This document shows positions 27,136 through 35,954 of a stretch of 64,000 nt of DNA, in pieces. This stretch comes from Mariniflexile gromovii (GTDB taxonomy: Bacteria; Bacteroidota; Bacteroidia; Flavobacteriales; Flavobacteriaceae). The notes beneath the pieces are model-generated. The model was not told the DNA's origin. It made no database searches and saw nothing but the letters and a program-made list of their open reading frames with translations. Position 1 is the first letter of the stretch. Each line of letters starts with the position of its first letter. The stretch lies in NCBI RefSeq assembly GCF_017814435.1, contig NZ_JAGJCB010000007.1, positions 1-64,000 on the forward strand, read 5' to 3'. Made by a program: the position numbers and the translations under genes.

Positions 27136-28974
27136 TTATTGGTTTATTGGCTCAATATTTTTTGAACTTAAATCTATTTTAAAATGATTTGATGGTTGCC
27201 CGTTTTTTGTTTTTTCAAAAATAATACCCCAAAGTTGAAATAATTCATTATCCGATCGCTTCAATTGCTCACAAACCAAGGTGTATTGATTTAAACGAGT
27301 TTCACCAATATCTGGAATGGCTAATGCATCTGCACTATGCATTCTACAAAAATCATAAATCATATCAAAACCAGTCCAAGTTTCAAATTGGCTTAAAGAT
27401 AATTTTTCTGAAGTTAATTGTTCATTGATTTTAACTTTATCTGAGGAATTGATCAAGAGTAAATCCTTTCCTGAAGCTTCCAAAAAGATTTCAGAAAAGG
27501 CAACAGGCCAATCCTCTGGTAGAAATCTTAACCGCAGTAATTCTTTTAAATGCCATTGCGTTAATATCTTGTAGGTTTTAGAACTCAAAATATCTTTATT
27601 CCAAACCTGTGTCAATTTTTCAGCTTTTAAATGCGCATATTCTTGCTCATATAAAGGAAACAAACTATTAAAATTTGTAGCAGAATCAATCACAACCGTT
27701 TCTACTTCAAACTCGGTGTTACTTTGAATAGATAAAATTTTATAAGCAGGCATATAGGCCGCTAATGATGGACTTTGAATATTAAATAATGTGTTTCCCT
27801 TTTTTGTTGTTCTTACCCCAGTATCATTAATGTGCATATGCCCTCCAAAATGGATTTGAATGCCCGCATCAGCAAAGGTTTCTGCCACTTCTTCTTTTGG
27901 CACACGATGTAATTGCATTTTATCGGCTCCAAAAAAAACTTTCATTTCTTCTGAAGCGTCATCATTAAAATCTACCATAGGGTAATGACTAAAGGCAATT
28001 AAAATTTTTCCTTTTTGCTTCGCCTGGTCTGCTACTTTCTTCACCCAACCAATTAAATGACTTTTTTGTAAAATCACGTTATTATAACCAACACTGGCTC
28101 CTGAAAAATCTTTTGGATTTTCAGAAAAACCAGTTAAGTCTTTATTAGACATGTACACATTGGCATCTATAGCTAAAAGCCATAATCCGGGTGTAGGTTC
28201 TACCAAATAACTGGCATCGGGATGAAAGTTATGGACACCCACAGGATAAATTCTCTGGGTTAGAGAAGATTCAAGTATGGCCTTTTTTAAATTATAATTC
28301 TTATAGCTATAAGTTGAAAAAGGTGTTTCCCAATATAAATATTCTTTTTGCGGATAAAAACCAAAGGGAGCCATTTCATTTAAAATTTCTTGATACCCCC
28401 ATTTTTTTATTTTTGAAGTGATGATTGGCTTTAACTGCCCGTCAACCACGGCTTTTAAATTATTAACTGAACTTATTATGATTTGTTCTTTTCCGCCTTC
28501 GCCTAAAAAATCGGTTTTACCAGCTTCTTCTGTAAAAGGTTTAGCTGGATCGTGATTGCCCGTGATTGCAAAAAAGAAGATACCGTGTTTCCCTGCATAG
28601 GCTTCTAATATTTTCCGTAAGCCTTTAACGTGGACTGGTTGTCCATCATCGCTAAAATCGCCCGGTAAAGCCACATATTTTATGCCTTTAGCTACTATAT
28701 CATCCAAAGCAGCTATAAAAGCAAAATAATTTTCATTGAATAGTCTTGTGGATGTTAATTGAGACTGCATGGTTCTTATATTAACATAAGAATCCGATTC
28801 TGTATTTTTAATCCCTTGATATCCAGCATCTTCAAACTTAGCATAAATATCTTGAAAATGAGCATCAGCGATGAAGGCAATTTTAACATCTTTAAGTTCA
28901 GGCTTTAATCCTTTCGAACAAGAAACCAGTACAAACAGTATCAAAATCAATATAAAGCATTCTTTAAATCTCAT
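27136..28974 (-). CDS. calcineurin-like metallophosphoesterase lipoprotein
   Basis: The 612-residue protein has a signal peptide with lipobox LVSC (cysteine 19). It shows the full two-metal signature: D37-A-H39, GDFSDDG at 105-111, GNHD at 139-142, then SHYPMVD near 330 and GGHMH near 378. The 200-residue C-terminal part is unassigned. Such enzymes hydrolyse phosphomono- or diesters outside the cytoplasm. Its place between the PI-PLC fusion gene and the HTCS gene suggests dephosphorylation of a phosphorylated inositol or sugar released from the substrate; this is inferred. Gaps to neighbours are 22 and 33 bp, consistent with one operon. Confidence 0.9.
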   Translation of the reverse strand: MRFKECFILILILFVLVSCSKGLKPELKDVKIAFIADAHFQDIYAKFEDAGYQGIKNTESDSYVNIRTMQSQLTSTRLFNENYFAFIAALDDIVAKGIKYVALPGDFSDDGQPVHVKGLRKILEAYAGKHGIFFFAITGNHDPAKPFTEEAGKTDFLGEGGKEQIIISSVNNLKAVVDGQLKPIITSKIKKWGYQEILNEMAPFGFYPQKEYLYWETPFSTYSYKNYNLKKAILESSLTQRIYPVGVHNFHPDASYLVEPTPGLWLLAIDANVYMSNKDLTGFSENPKDFSGASVGYNNVILQKSHLIGWVKKVADQAKQKGKILIAFSHYPMVDFNDDASEEMKVFFGADKMQLHRVPKEEVAETFADAGIQIHFGGHMHINDTGVRTTKKGNTLFNIQSPSLAAYMPAYKILSIQSNTEFEVETVVIDSATNFNSLFPLYEQEYAHLKAEKLTQVWNKDILSSKTYKILTQWHLKELLRLRFLPEDWPVAFSEIFLEASGKDLLLINSSDKVKINEQLTSEKLSLSQFETWTGFDMIYDFCRMHSADALAIPDIGETRLNQYTLVCEQLKRSDNELFQLWGIIFEKTKNGQPSNHFKIDLSSKNIEPINQ

Positions 28975-29007
28975 AGTACAAAAACCTCCATCCTTTTACT
29001 TTTTATA

Positions 29008-30846
29008 TTAATTTTTTATACGTTCGAATGTATTGTTTTTAAAACTTACATGATATGTTGATGGAAAAAACAGTGACGGTGTGTAATAATCGGTTGAAAT
29101 AACTTGTGCTCCCGATGCTTCTGCTTTTTTAAACCGGGTATAATCATTAGACCGTGCTTCTTTAGTATCGGCATCGGCACGCGTTCTAACCATATAGCCT
29201 TTAGACACCAATTCTTTAATATAATTGAAATCGCCCACAGGGTTATTAACAATTCTAAACGCCGCTTCAGGATTCCCTTCTTTACTATTCACAAACAAAA
29301 CCCTGTTTTTTAATGTTGGATGACCTTCTAAATACCTGTTTATTTTATCTTCCTTTTCATCTAAAACAAACAAGAATCGCCCCTTTACATCGTCTAAATT
29401 TGGCCAACCTTTGGTTAAAATAGCGGCTTCCAAAGTTTCAAAATTACCACGAACAAAATCTGGGGTTATTAGCTTATCTTCAGTTAAAACCGATTTAATT
29501 TCATTATCTATTTCATTTAAGGCTTCTTTAGTAAATGGAAGCGGATTTCGAGTTCTTTTAACTTTTTGATCTTTTGCATTAACAATAATGATAATAGGTA
29601 GGTGATCGGGGTTTCCATCCGACCAATTTTTAATTGCCGTTAAACCTTCTTTGAACAGCAAATAATGACTTCTAAAATCTAAATCTTGTATATGAAAAAG
29701 TTTCAACCCTGGTTGGTTTAGTTTCTTTTCTTCATCGTAGGGCAAGGGCGATTTTAGTCTAAACTTTACTAAACCTAGGCCTTTTGGTTTTGAAAAATGA
29801 CCTCCATCAGGATCGTAAAACACATCGAGTTCTAAACTTCGCAACCCTAAATCCAATTGGTCTTCCATAGCTATATGGCCATATTGCAATTTTTTTGCCG
29901 TTTTAGAATCCATGGTGTTTATAATTTTCCACAATGGGGGTTCTATAGGTATTTTATACGAATTATGACTTCCAATCACTTGAATGTCGTTTAACTTATT
30001 GGGCCTTAATGTTTTTTCAAGCCATAGTTCGGCTAATTTTGGCCAAGTTTCACCCGCTATATTGCCATTACGCAACCCGTAACCGTGCCCTCCTTTTGGC
30101 AACATATGTAATTCTACAGGTATTTTATTATCTCTAAGTGCTGATGCAATTACCAATGCACTGTTACCATGCGCGTCATCCATGGTGCCGAAAACAAAAC
30201 ATGGCGGAGTGTTTGTGTCTATGGTTATTTCTGTACTTAAACTTCTATGTTCACTTTTATCTAAATATGCGGGATAGATAAGCATGGTAAAGTTTGGTTT
30301 ACTTGAAAAGTCGTCGATACTATCAACTTTAGCATAGCTTTCTTTTTGATAATTGGTTGAAGCATTGGCCGACAAATGTCCTCCAGCCGAAAAGCCCATG
30401 ACACCTATTTTTTCAGCATCTAAATGAAATGAGGTTGCATGACTTCTCACCCACTTTATGGCACGCTGTAAATCTTGCAAAGCACCTTCCCTTTTATTTG
30501 GAACCCTGTATTGCAGCACAAAAGCAGTATACCCTAAACTATTCAGCCATTCTGCAATTTCATAGCCTTCTTTATCAATTGCCAAAATGTTGTAACCACC
30601 TCCGGGGCATACTATAATTCCCGCTTTAGATTCATTAGGTATTTTGGGTTTAAAAACGGTTAAAGTTGGATTGGTAACATCGGTTAATCTTATAACATCA
30701 TCACTGTTATTTTGTATTTGTCTAGCTACCTGTTTGGTTTGAATTTCATTAGGGACTTTATGAGGCCATAATGAAATTTCATCTTCCGTTTGAGCCGATA
30801 TAACACAACTAATTAATAAGGCTATGGTTGCTAAAGCAAATTTCAT
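29008..30846 (-). CDS. fusion of alpha/beta-hydrolase and PI-PLC-type phospholipase C
   Basis: A signal peptide (MKFALATIALLISCVISA from the ATG at 30846; six more residues from 30864) precedes two catalytic regions. Residues are counted from 30864. Region 1 (about 55-290) is an esterase/lipase-like alpha/beta-hydrolase with oxyanion CPGGGY (86-91), nucleophile S159 in GFSAGG, acid near D229 and H260 in GGHGYG. Region 2 (about 293-618) matches the calcium-dependent phosphoinositide phospholipase C family (PI-PLC-C1): IGSHNSYK with H300, LRSLELDVFYDPDGGHF with E345 and D347 as likely metal ligands, and second histidine H391 in FHIQDLDF. Together it could deacylate and cleave an inositol-phosphate lipid or anchor in the periplasm or outside the cell. 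It lies between GH29 and phosphoesterase genes. Confidence 0.88.
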   Translation of the reverse strand: MKFALATIALLISCVISAQTEDEISLWPHKVPNEIQTKQVARQIQNNSDDVIRLTDVTNPTLTVFKPKIPNESKAGIIVCPGGGYNILAIDKEGYEIAEWLNSLGYTAFVLQYRVPNKREGALQDLQRAIKWVRSHATSFHLDAEKIGVMGFSAGGHLSANASTNYQKESYAKVDSIDDFSSKPNFTMLIYPAYLDKSEHRSLSTEITIDTNTPPCFVFGTMDDAHGNSALVIASALRDNKIPVELHMLPKGGHGYGLRNGNIAGETWPKLAELWLEKTLRPNKLNDIQVIGSHNSYKIPIEPPLWKIINTMDSKTAKKLQYGHIAMEDQLDLGLRSLELDVFYDPDGGHFSKPKGLGLVKFRLKSPLPYDEEKKLNQPGLKLFHIQDLDFRSHYLLFKEGLTAIKNWSDGNPDHLPIIIIVNAKDQKVKRTRNPLPFTKEALNEIDNEIKSVLTEDKLITPDFVRGNFETLEAAILTKGWPNLDDVKGRFLFVLDEKEDKINRYLEGHPTLKNRVLFVNSKEGNPEAAFRIVNNPVGDFNYIKELVSKGYMVRTRADADTKEARSNDYTRFKKAEASGAQVISTDYYTPSLFFPSTYHVSFKNNTFERIKN

Positions 30847-30868
30847 GTTTTTGAGATTATGCATGATT

Positions 30869-32284
30869 TTATTTTAACTGTATTTTAAAACCAATTATAG
30901 GAATTTCATTTTGATTATCATCAGGCAGCTGAATTTTTAAACCGTCTTTTGTTTGTTTCCACACTACTTTTTCTGAAGTATTTAATTGGCTAACCGACTT
31001 AATTTTTATGTCTTTTTGTGCAGATAAAGATTTTATTAGAACTTCCTTTTCGGTTGGACTACATACATAAGCATAAATAAATCCATATTTACTTGTGAAT
31101 CTTACTTCAGGGAAGATTTCTTTGGATGTACCATCATGTAAATTATCTTTCATGGTATTTTCTTCTTCTGAAGCATTCACCATTTCAGTATTTTTTGAAA
31201 CCTCCGTAAGGCGTTCACTTTGTACGTTCCAAGGTTTAGTGCCATAGATGCCTTCAGAATTTTGCTTCATCCACACGCCCATTTCAGCTAAACGTTCTTG
31301 AGCTAAATTGGTAATTTCCCCTTTTGCCGTAGGTCCATTATTCAGTAATAAATTACCGCCTTTGCTTACTATTTCCAGTAATTGTCGGGTCATTAATTCA
31401 GATGATTTGTAAATGGTATCGTATTCAATATAACCCCAATTTTTACCCATGGTAATACAAGCTTCCCAAGGCTCCACTTCTAAGCCTTTTACAATTTCCT
31501 GTTCAGTAACTTTATAATCGCCTAAACTGTTACCTATGCGACTATTAATAATGCAATGCGGTTGAATACTTAAAATTAAGTCTTTTAATTCTTTACTTTC
31601 CTCCAAACTTATACCCTCTGGCGTATCAAACCAAATAATATCAATTTTCCCGTATTGCGTTAGGAGCTCCTTTATTTGAGGTGTTACTTTTCTTTCAAAA
31701 TAGCGACTGAATACTTTTATATCCTCATCTGGATAATCTACCAAATTGCTTCGTCCGCCTTTAAAAGGCTTATTTGTTGGAACATCGGGATCTTCCCAAT
31801 CACGACCTAAAGAATAGTAAAACCCAAATTTCATTTCGTGTTTATGGCAAGCATCTACCAATGCCTTCATAGGGTCTTTTCCATAAGGCGTTCTTTCAAC
31901 AATATTATAATCGTTTGAAGGCGAATTGAACATAGCAAACCCATCATGATGCTTAGAGGTAATAACAATATACTTCATGCCCGCTTGTTTTGCGGTTAGC
32001 ACCCATTTTTCGGCATCGTAATTTACAGGATTAAAATCGTTGGCAATTTTGCCATAATCTTTTAAGGAGATTTTTTCATGAATCATAAAATGTTCATTGC
32101 CTTTTGCTATATGGCCATCCCAATAACCCGCTGTTTGAGAATATAAACCCCAGTGCATAAACATCCCAAATTTGGCATCTTTCCACCAGTCCATTTTATC
32201 TGCCGTTTGAGCAAAACTATTGGTTAGAAATGCACATATAAAAACTAAAACATAGAGCTTATTTTTCTTAAATACTATTATCAT
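30869..32284 (-). CDS. GH29 alpha-L-fucosidase
   Basis: The 471-residue exported enzyme removes terminal alpha-L-fucose with retention. After a signal peptide ending near FAQ (residue 26) come the GH29 landmarks: DWWKDAKFGMFMHWGLYSQ near 32, SKHHDGFAMF at 110-119, nucleophile D220 in IIWFDTPEG, and GGNLLLNNGP. The C-terminal part is a beta-rich domain. The Trp/His arrangement and short length suit a broad-specificity GH29-A or GH29-B enzyme; I cannot decide which. It is 18 bp from a second GH29 gene. Confidence 0.94.
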   Translation of the reverse strand: MIIVFKKNKLYVLVFICAFLTNSFAQTADKMDWWKDAKFGMFMHWGLYSQTAGYWDGHIAKGNEHFMIHEKISLKDYGKIANDFNPVNYDAEKWVLTAKQAGMKYIVITSKHHDGFAMFNSPSNDYNIVERTPYGKDPMKALVDACHKHEMKFGFYYSLGRDWEDPDVPTNKPFKGGRSNLVDYPDEDIKVFSRYFERKVTPQIKELLTQYGKIDIIWFDTPEGISLEESKELKDLILSIQPHCIINSRIGNSLGDYKVTEQEIVKGLEVEPWEACITMGKNWGYIEYDTIYKSSELMTRQLLEIVSKGGNLLLNNGPTAKGEITNLAQERLAEMGVWMKQNSEGIYGTKPWNVQSERLTEVSKNTEMVNASEEENTMKDNLHDGTSKEIFPEVRFTSKYGFIYAYVCSPTEKEVLIKSLSAQKDIKIKSVSQLNTSEKVVWKQTKDGLKIQLPDDNQNEIPIIGFKIQLK

Positions 32285-32302
32285 CTTATTCCTAATATCT
32301 AA

Positions 32303-33601
32303 CTATTTTTTAATAAATTCTACATTCGTAACTTTAACTACGATAGCATTGGGCCACACTTTATCATTATAAAGTCTATGTGCTCTACTTACTGATATTT
32401 CTAACAATTCTTCATGTTGAATATATCTTGAAGTTGGGGTGTTTTCTGGCCAATATTCTACTACTAAATCATTTTGTCCCAATACAGAAATAGTAGTGTT
32501 TTTTGTGGCCTTCATGTTTTTAAGCAAAAAATTCCTTCTAAAACCTTTAAACCAATCTATCTGGCCTGTTATAAAAACATAAGCTATATTTTCATTTTTA
32601 GCTTTTGTAAACCACATGTCTCCATCTTTTATAATGGTTGGCACCGTTCTTACGCTTTTAACCCCTTCATTGTTTACAAACATCCAAAGAGCTAGCTCTC
32701 TTAAACGCTCTTCTTGTTCTATCGGAATTTCTCCATTTGGTTTCGGACCAATATTTAATAGAAAATTACCTCCTTTGGCTCTTATCTCTATTAATTTATT
32801 AATAACTTCAGTACCACTTTTGTAAATTTCATTTGTTGGCTTATACTGCCATTGTGTTCCCATGGTCATGCAAGTCTCCCAAGGTCCAGGCATAGGCGCA
32901 TCAGGGATTGTTTGTTCAGGAGTTTTTATTTCACCTCTTGTTACAAAAATATTAGGGTCTTTGTCATGTACAAATTGAACCAAATCTCCTTTTTTGAACG
33001 AATCAAAAAACATCATATCTGGATGAAACTTATCAATTAATTCTCCTATTTGTTTTTTATCATAAGCTAATAGCTCTGGGTTTTCTGTTACCTGGCTCAT
33101 CTTGCTATTACGAGAAATTAAGTGACCCTGTTTCCTTAAAATACTGAAATCTTCAGGAGAAAAATACAAGCCAACCTTTAGATTTTGTTTTCGTAAAGCT
33201 TTAACTAACTGATCAACAATATCCTTCCCATAAGGTGTATTCATGATATTAAAATCGGTTGTTTTAGTATCCCACATACAAAAACCATTATGGTGCTTTG
33301 CAGTAAAAACCACATATTCTGCTCCCGCAACTTTAAACAACCTAACCCATTCATCGGCATCAAATTTATCTGGGTAGAATGTTTTAGGAAGCTCGTTAAA
33401 ATATCTATTAACATAATCATCTGAAGCACCTACTAAAGAATGACTAATGACACTTCCTAATTGAGAATCTAAACTCCAGTGTACAAAAATACCAAAACCC
33501 ATGTCCATGAATTTTTCATCGAGTTCGGGCTTATTTTTAAGTTGTGAGAAGGCTGAAAAAGTAGTTATTATAAGTGCTAGTAATGCAAGTTTTGTTTTCA
33601 T
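32303..33601 (-). CDS. second GH29 alpha-L-fucosidase, divergent
   Basis: The 432-residue exported protein has a signal peptide (MKTKLALLALIITTFSAFSQ). GH29 features are FGIFVHWSLDSQLG near 36, AKHHNGFCMW at 101-110 and the likely nucleophile D200 in DMMFFDSFKKGD, plus GGNFLLNIGPKPNG. Two points depart from the neighbour: HHNGF in place of HHDGF, and an extra loop around 155-180. It is clearly not a recent duplicate of the neighbouring enzyme, so the pair probably splits linkages or substrates. Confidence 0.9.
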   Translation of the reverse strand: MKTKLALLALIITTFSAFSQLKNKPELDEKFMDMGFGIFVHWSLDSQLGSVISHSLVGASDDYVNRYFNELPKTFYPDKFDADEWVRLFKVAGAEYVVFTAKHHNGFCMWDTKTTDFNIMNTPYGKDIVDQLVKALRKQNLKVGLYFSPEDFSILRKQGHLISRNSKMSQVTENPELLAYDKKQIGELIDKFHPDMMFFDSFKKGDLVQFVHDKDPNIFVTRGEIKTPEQTIPDAPMPGPWETCMTMGTQWQYKPTNEIYKSGTEVINKLIEIRAKGGNFLLNIGPKPNGEIPIEQEERLRELALWMFVNNEGVKSVRTVPTIIKDGDMWFTKAKNENIAYVFITGQIDWFKGFRRNFLLKNMKATKNTTISVLGQNDLVVEYWPENTPTSRYIQHEELLEISVSRAHRLYNDKVWPNAIVVKVTNVEFIKK

Positions 33602-33610
33602 TTATATATA

Positions 33611-35944
33611 TTATTTATTTTGATTAGCTGTATTCGACATTTCTAAAATTAATTTACCGCCATTTATAATATCACTTTGAAAAATTTTATAATTTTTTAC
33701 GGATTTGTTATTTAAAGTCACCTTATTTACATAAACATTAGTTGGGCTATTATTTTCAGTTTTAATAATAAATGATTTATTTGAATAATATTTTGGATTT
33801 AATTTAATAGTAATTTCATCAAAAATAGGACTTCCAATTTGATATTCCGGATTATCTTCGGTGCCGCCATTCATTTGAAACAAACCAATTTTTAAAAGTA
33901 CATTTAAACTTCCCATCAACCCTTGATCTTCATCACCATTATAACCTGTATTGGGTGCCAGACCACTAAAGGTTTTCTTGATTACGAACCGTGTCCAATA
34001 TTGTGTTAAATCTGGCCTATTTAATTGATTAAAAATAAAAGACGTTTGTATAGAGGGTTGATTACCAAAATTAATTGGTATTCTACTATACTCGGGGTGT
34101 AACTCTTGTGAATGGGAATTACCTGCTGTAAAACCTAATTTTTCAGCTACAATAAACTGATTATTTAGTTTTTCAACCGCTTTTTCTTTACCACCCATTA
34201 AAGTAGCTAACCCTTGAATATCGTGTGGTACAAACCAAGTAGATTGTGCTCCGTTAGACTCAATAAAACCGTTTTCTACTTGGTAAGGATCAAAATCTTT
34301 TTTCCAAATGCCATCTACATTTTTTGGTCGCATCCAACCTATTTTTGTATCAAATACGTTTTTATAATTTTTAGAACGCTCCATGAAATAATCATAATCT
34401 TCTTGGTGATTTAATTTCTTGGCCAATTGCGCCAAGGTCCAATCTTGATAAGCATACTCCATGGTAAGGCTTGCTCCATCTTGATGTCCACCAAATTTAC
34501 CTTCTGGAATTGGGTAAGGCACATACCCTTGGTTCATGTAATATTTTAAACCACCTCCTAAATAGGTGTTATGTTCATAACCTGCTTTTTCCATAATTCC
34601 ACCTAGCATATGGTTTTTCTTTAAGGCTCGATAAATATCTTCTAAATCGTCCTTTATAATGCCTTTTTGAATAGCTGTTACTAGAAATGGTGTAGATGAA
34701 GCTCCCGTCATGACATAGGTATAATTTCCGCCCGAAGGACCACGAGGAATTAAACCGCCATCTTTATAATATTGCATTAAGGAGTGTACAAAATCGTCCA
34801 TAATTTCTGGATACACTAGCCCCCAAAGTGTATTGAGTGTCCATTGAGCCCCCCAAAAAGAATCGGAATTAAAATGATTAAATTTTGGTTTTCCGTTGGC
34901 ATCTAAAGGGAGTTGACCCACTCTAAATTCGGCTCCCGTATTATCAGGATAAGCACCATTAGCATCATTAATAATTCGGCGTCCTTGTAATGCGTGCCAT
35001 AAATCGGTATAAAATCGTTTTTGGTCGGTATCTGTACCTCCTTTTACATCAATTCTACCTAATAATCCATTCCATTCTTTTTTTGATTGAGACACTATCT
35101 CTTCAAAATCCCACTGTGGTAATTCTTCTTTTATATTATTTGATGCATTTTCTACAGAGGTATATGAAATACCTACTTTCATCAAGACTTTTTCGTTTGT
35201 TTCGGCCAAATTAATAAGGTAATTACCTGTTTTTTCATCCTGCTCTACGGAAGCAATATCCGTATTCAAGATGGCTTTAAAGTAAACAGTTACTGGTTTA
35301 GGTCTTCTATGCGTTGGTTCCATAACAAGCTTTCCTGAAAGCTCCTTGGATCCAATTTTTTCTAAAACACCTCCAGAATTTTTACAAGGTCCCAACACAG
35401 TATTTAAATTAAACAATATGGCTGCTTGCTGCTTCTTGGGAAATAAGTATTGATGAAAACCTACGCGTTTTGTACTTGTTAGTTCTGATGTAATTTGATA
35501 CCTATCCAGTTCTAGATAATGATAGCCTGGTGTGACTTTTTCTTTTTCATGATTAAACTTTGAGTAAAAATCTGAATAAACAGTATTTTTATTTGCTTCT
35601 GAAATAGTTACCGGCATGACTGAAACACCCGACATTTGCCACGCGTGAATATGACTAAACCCTTTTATGGTATCTACTTTATAACGATACCCACTACCCC
35701 AAGCTCCATTTATTTCTGTATCTGGACTTAAATTTACCATCCCAAATGGACGGCTGGCTGACGAGAAGAAAAACCATCTAGAATTTTCGGTATCTAATTG
35801 AGTGTACACTTTTGCAGTATAATCAATCGATTTGTCCTTTTCTATCAATGTTATTCTTTTACCGTCATTCTTACATGAGATTAAAGAAATCATTACAAAA
35901 GCTATTCCTGCTACTCCGTTTATAATACTTTGGTTCAGCTTCAT
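33611..35944 (-). CDS. GH92 alpha-mannosidase lipoprotein
   Basis: GH92 enzymes are calcium-dependent exo-alpha-mannosidases acting on 1,2-, 1,3-, 1,4- or 1,6-linked mannose. The 777-residue product is a lipoprotein (LISC, cysteine 24). Family marks are SRPFGMVNLSPDTEINGAWG, GYRYKVDTIKGFSHIHAWQM, the catalytic-domain block FWGAQWTLNTLWGLVYPE, GGLIPRGPSGGNYTYVMTG and GYNGDEDQGLMGSLNVLLKI, which aligns to the GNEDxGQMSAW catalytic-base element. The MSAW part is changed to MGSL, so specificity may be unusual. It lies 10 bp from its neighbours on both sides, in the middle of the operon. Confidence 0.92.
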   Translation of the reverse strand: MKLNQSIINGVAGIAFVMISLISCKNDGKRITLIEKDKSIDYTAKVYTQLDTENSRWFFFSSASRPFGMVNLSPDTEINGAWGSGYRYKVDTIKGFSHIHAWQMSGVSVMPVTISEANKNTVYSDFYSKFNHEKEKVTPGYHYLELDRYQITSELTSTKRVGFHQYLFPKKQQAAILFNLNTVLGPCKNSGGVLEKIGSKELSGKLVMEPTHRRPKPVTVYFKAILNTDIASVEQDEKTGNYLINLAETNEKVLMKVGISYTSVENASNNIKEELPQWDFEEIVSQSKKEWNGLLGRIDVKGGTDTDQKRFYTDLWHALQGRRIINDANGAYPDNTGAEFRVGQLPLDANGKPKFNHFNSDSFWGAQWTLNTLWGLVYPEIMDDFVHSLMQYYKDGGLIPRGPSGGNYTYVMTGASSTPFLVTAIQKGIIKDDLEDIYRALKKNHMLGGIMEKAGYEHNTYLGGGLKYYMNQGYVPYPIPEGKFGGHQDGASLTMEYAYQDWTLAQLAKKLNHQEDYDYFMERSKNYKNVFDTKIGWMRPKNVDGIWKKDFDPYQVENGFIESNGAQSTWFVPHDIQGLATLMGGKEKAVEKLNNQFIVAEKLGFTAGNSHSQELHPEYSRIPINFGNQPSIQTSFIFNQLNRPDLTQYWTRFVIKKTFSGLAPNTGYNGDEDQGLMGSLNVLLKIGLFQMNGGTEDNPEYQIGSPIFDEITIKLNPKYYSNKSFIIKTENNSPTNVYVNKVTLNNKSVKNYKIFQSDIINGGKLILEMSNTANQNK

Positions 35945-35954
35945 TCTTTTCTGT

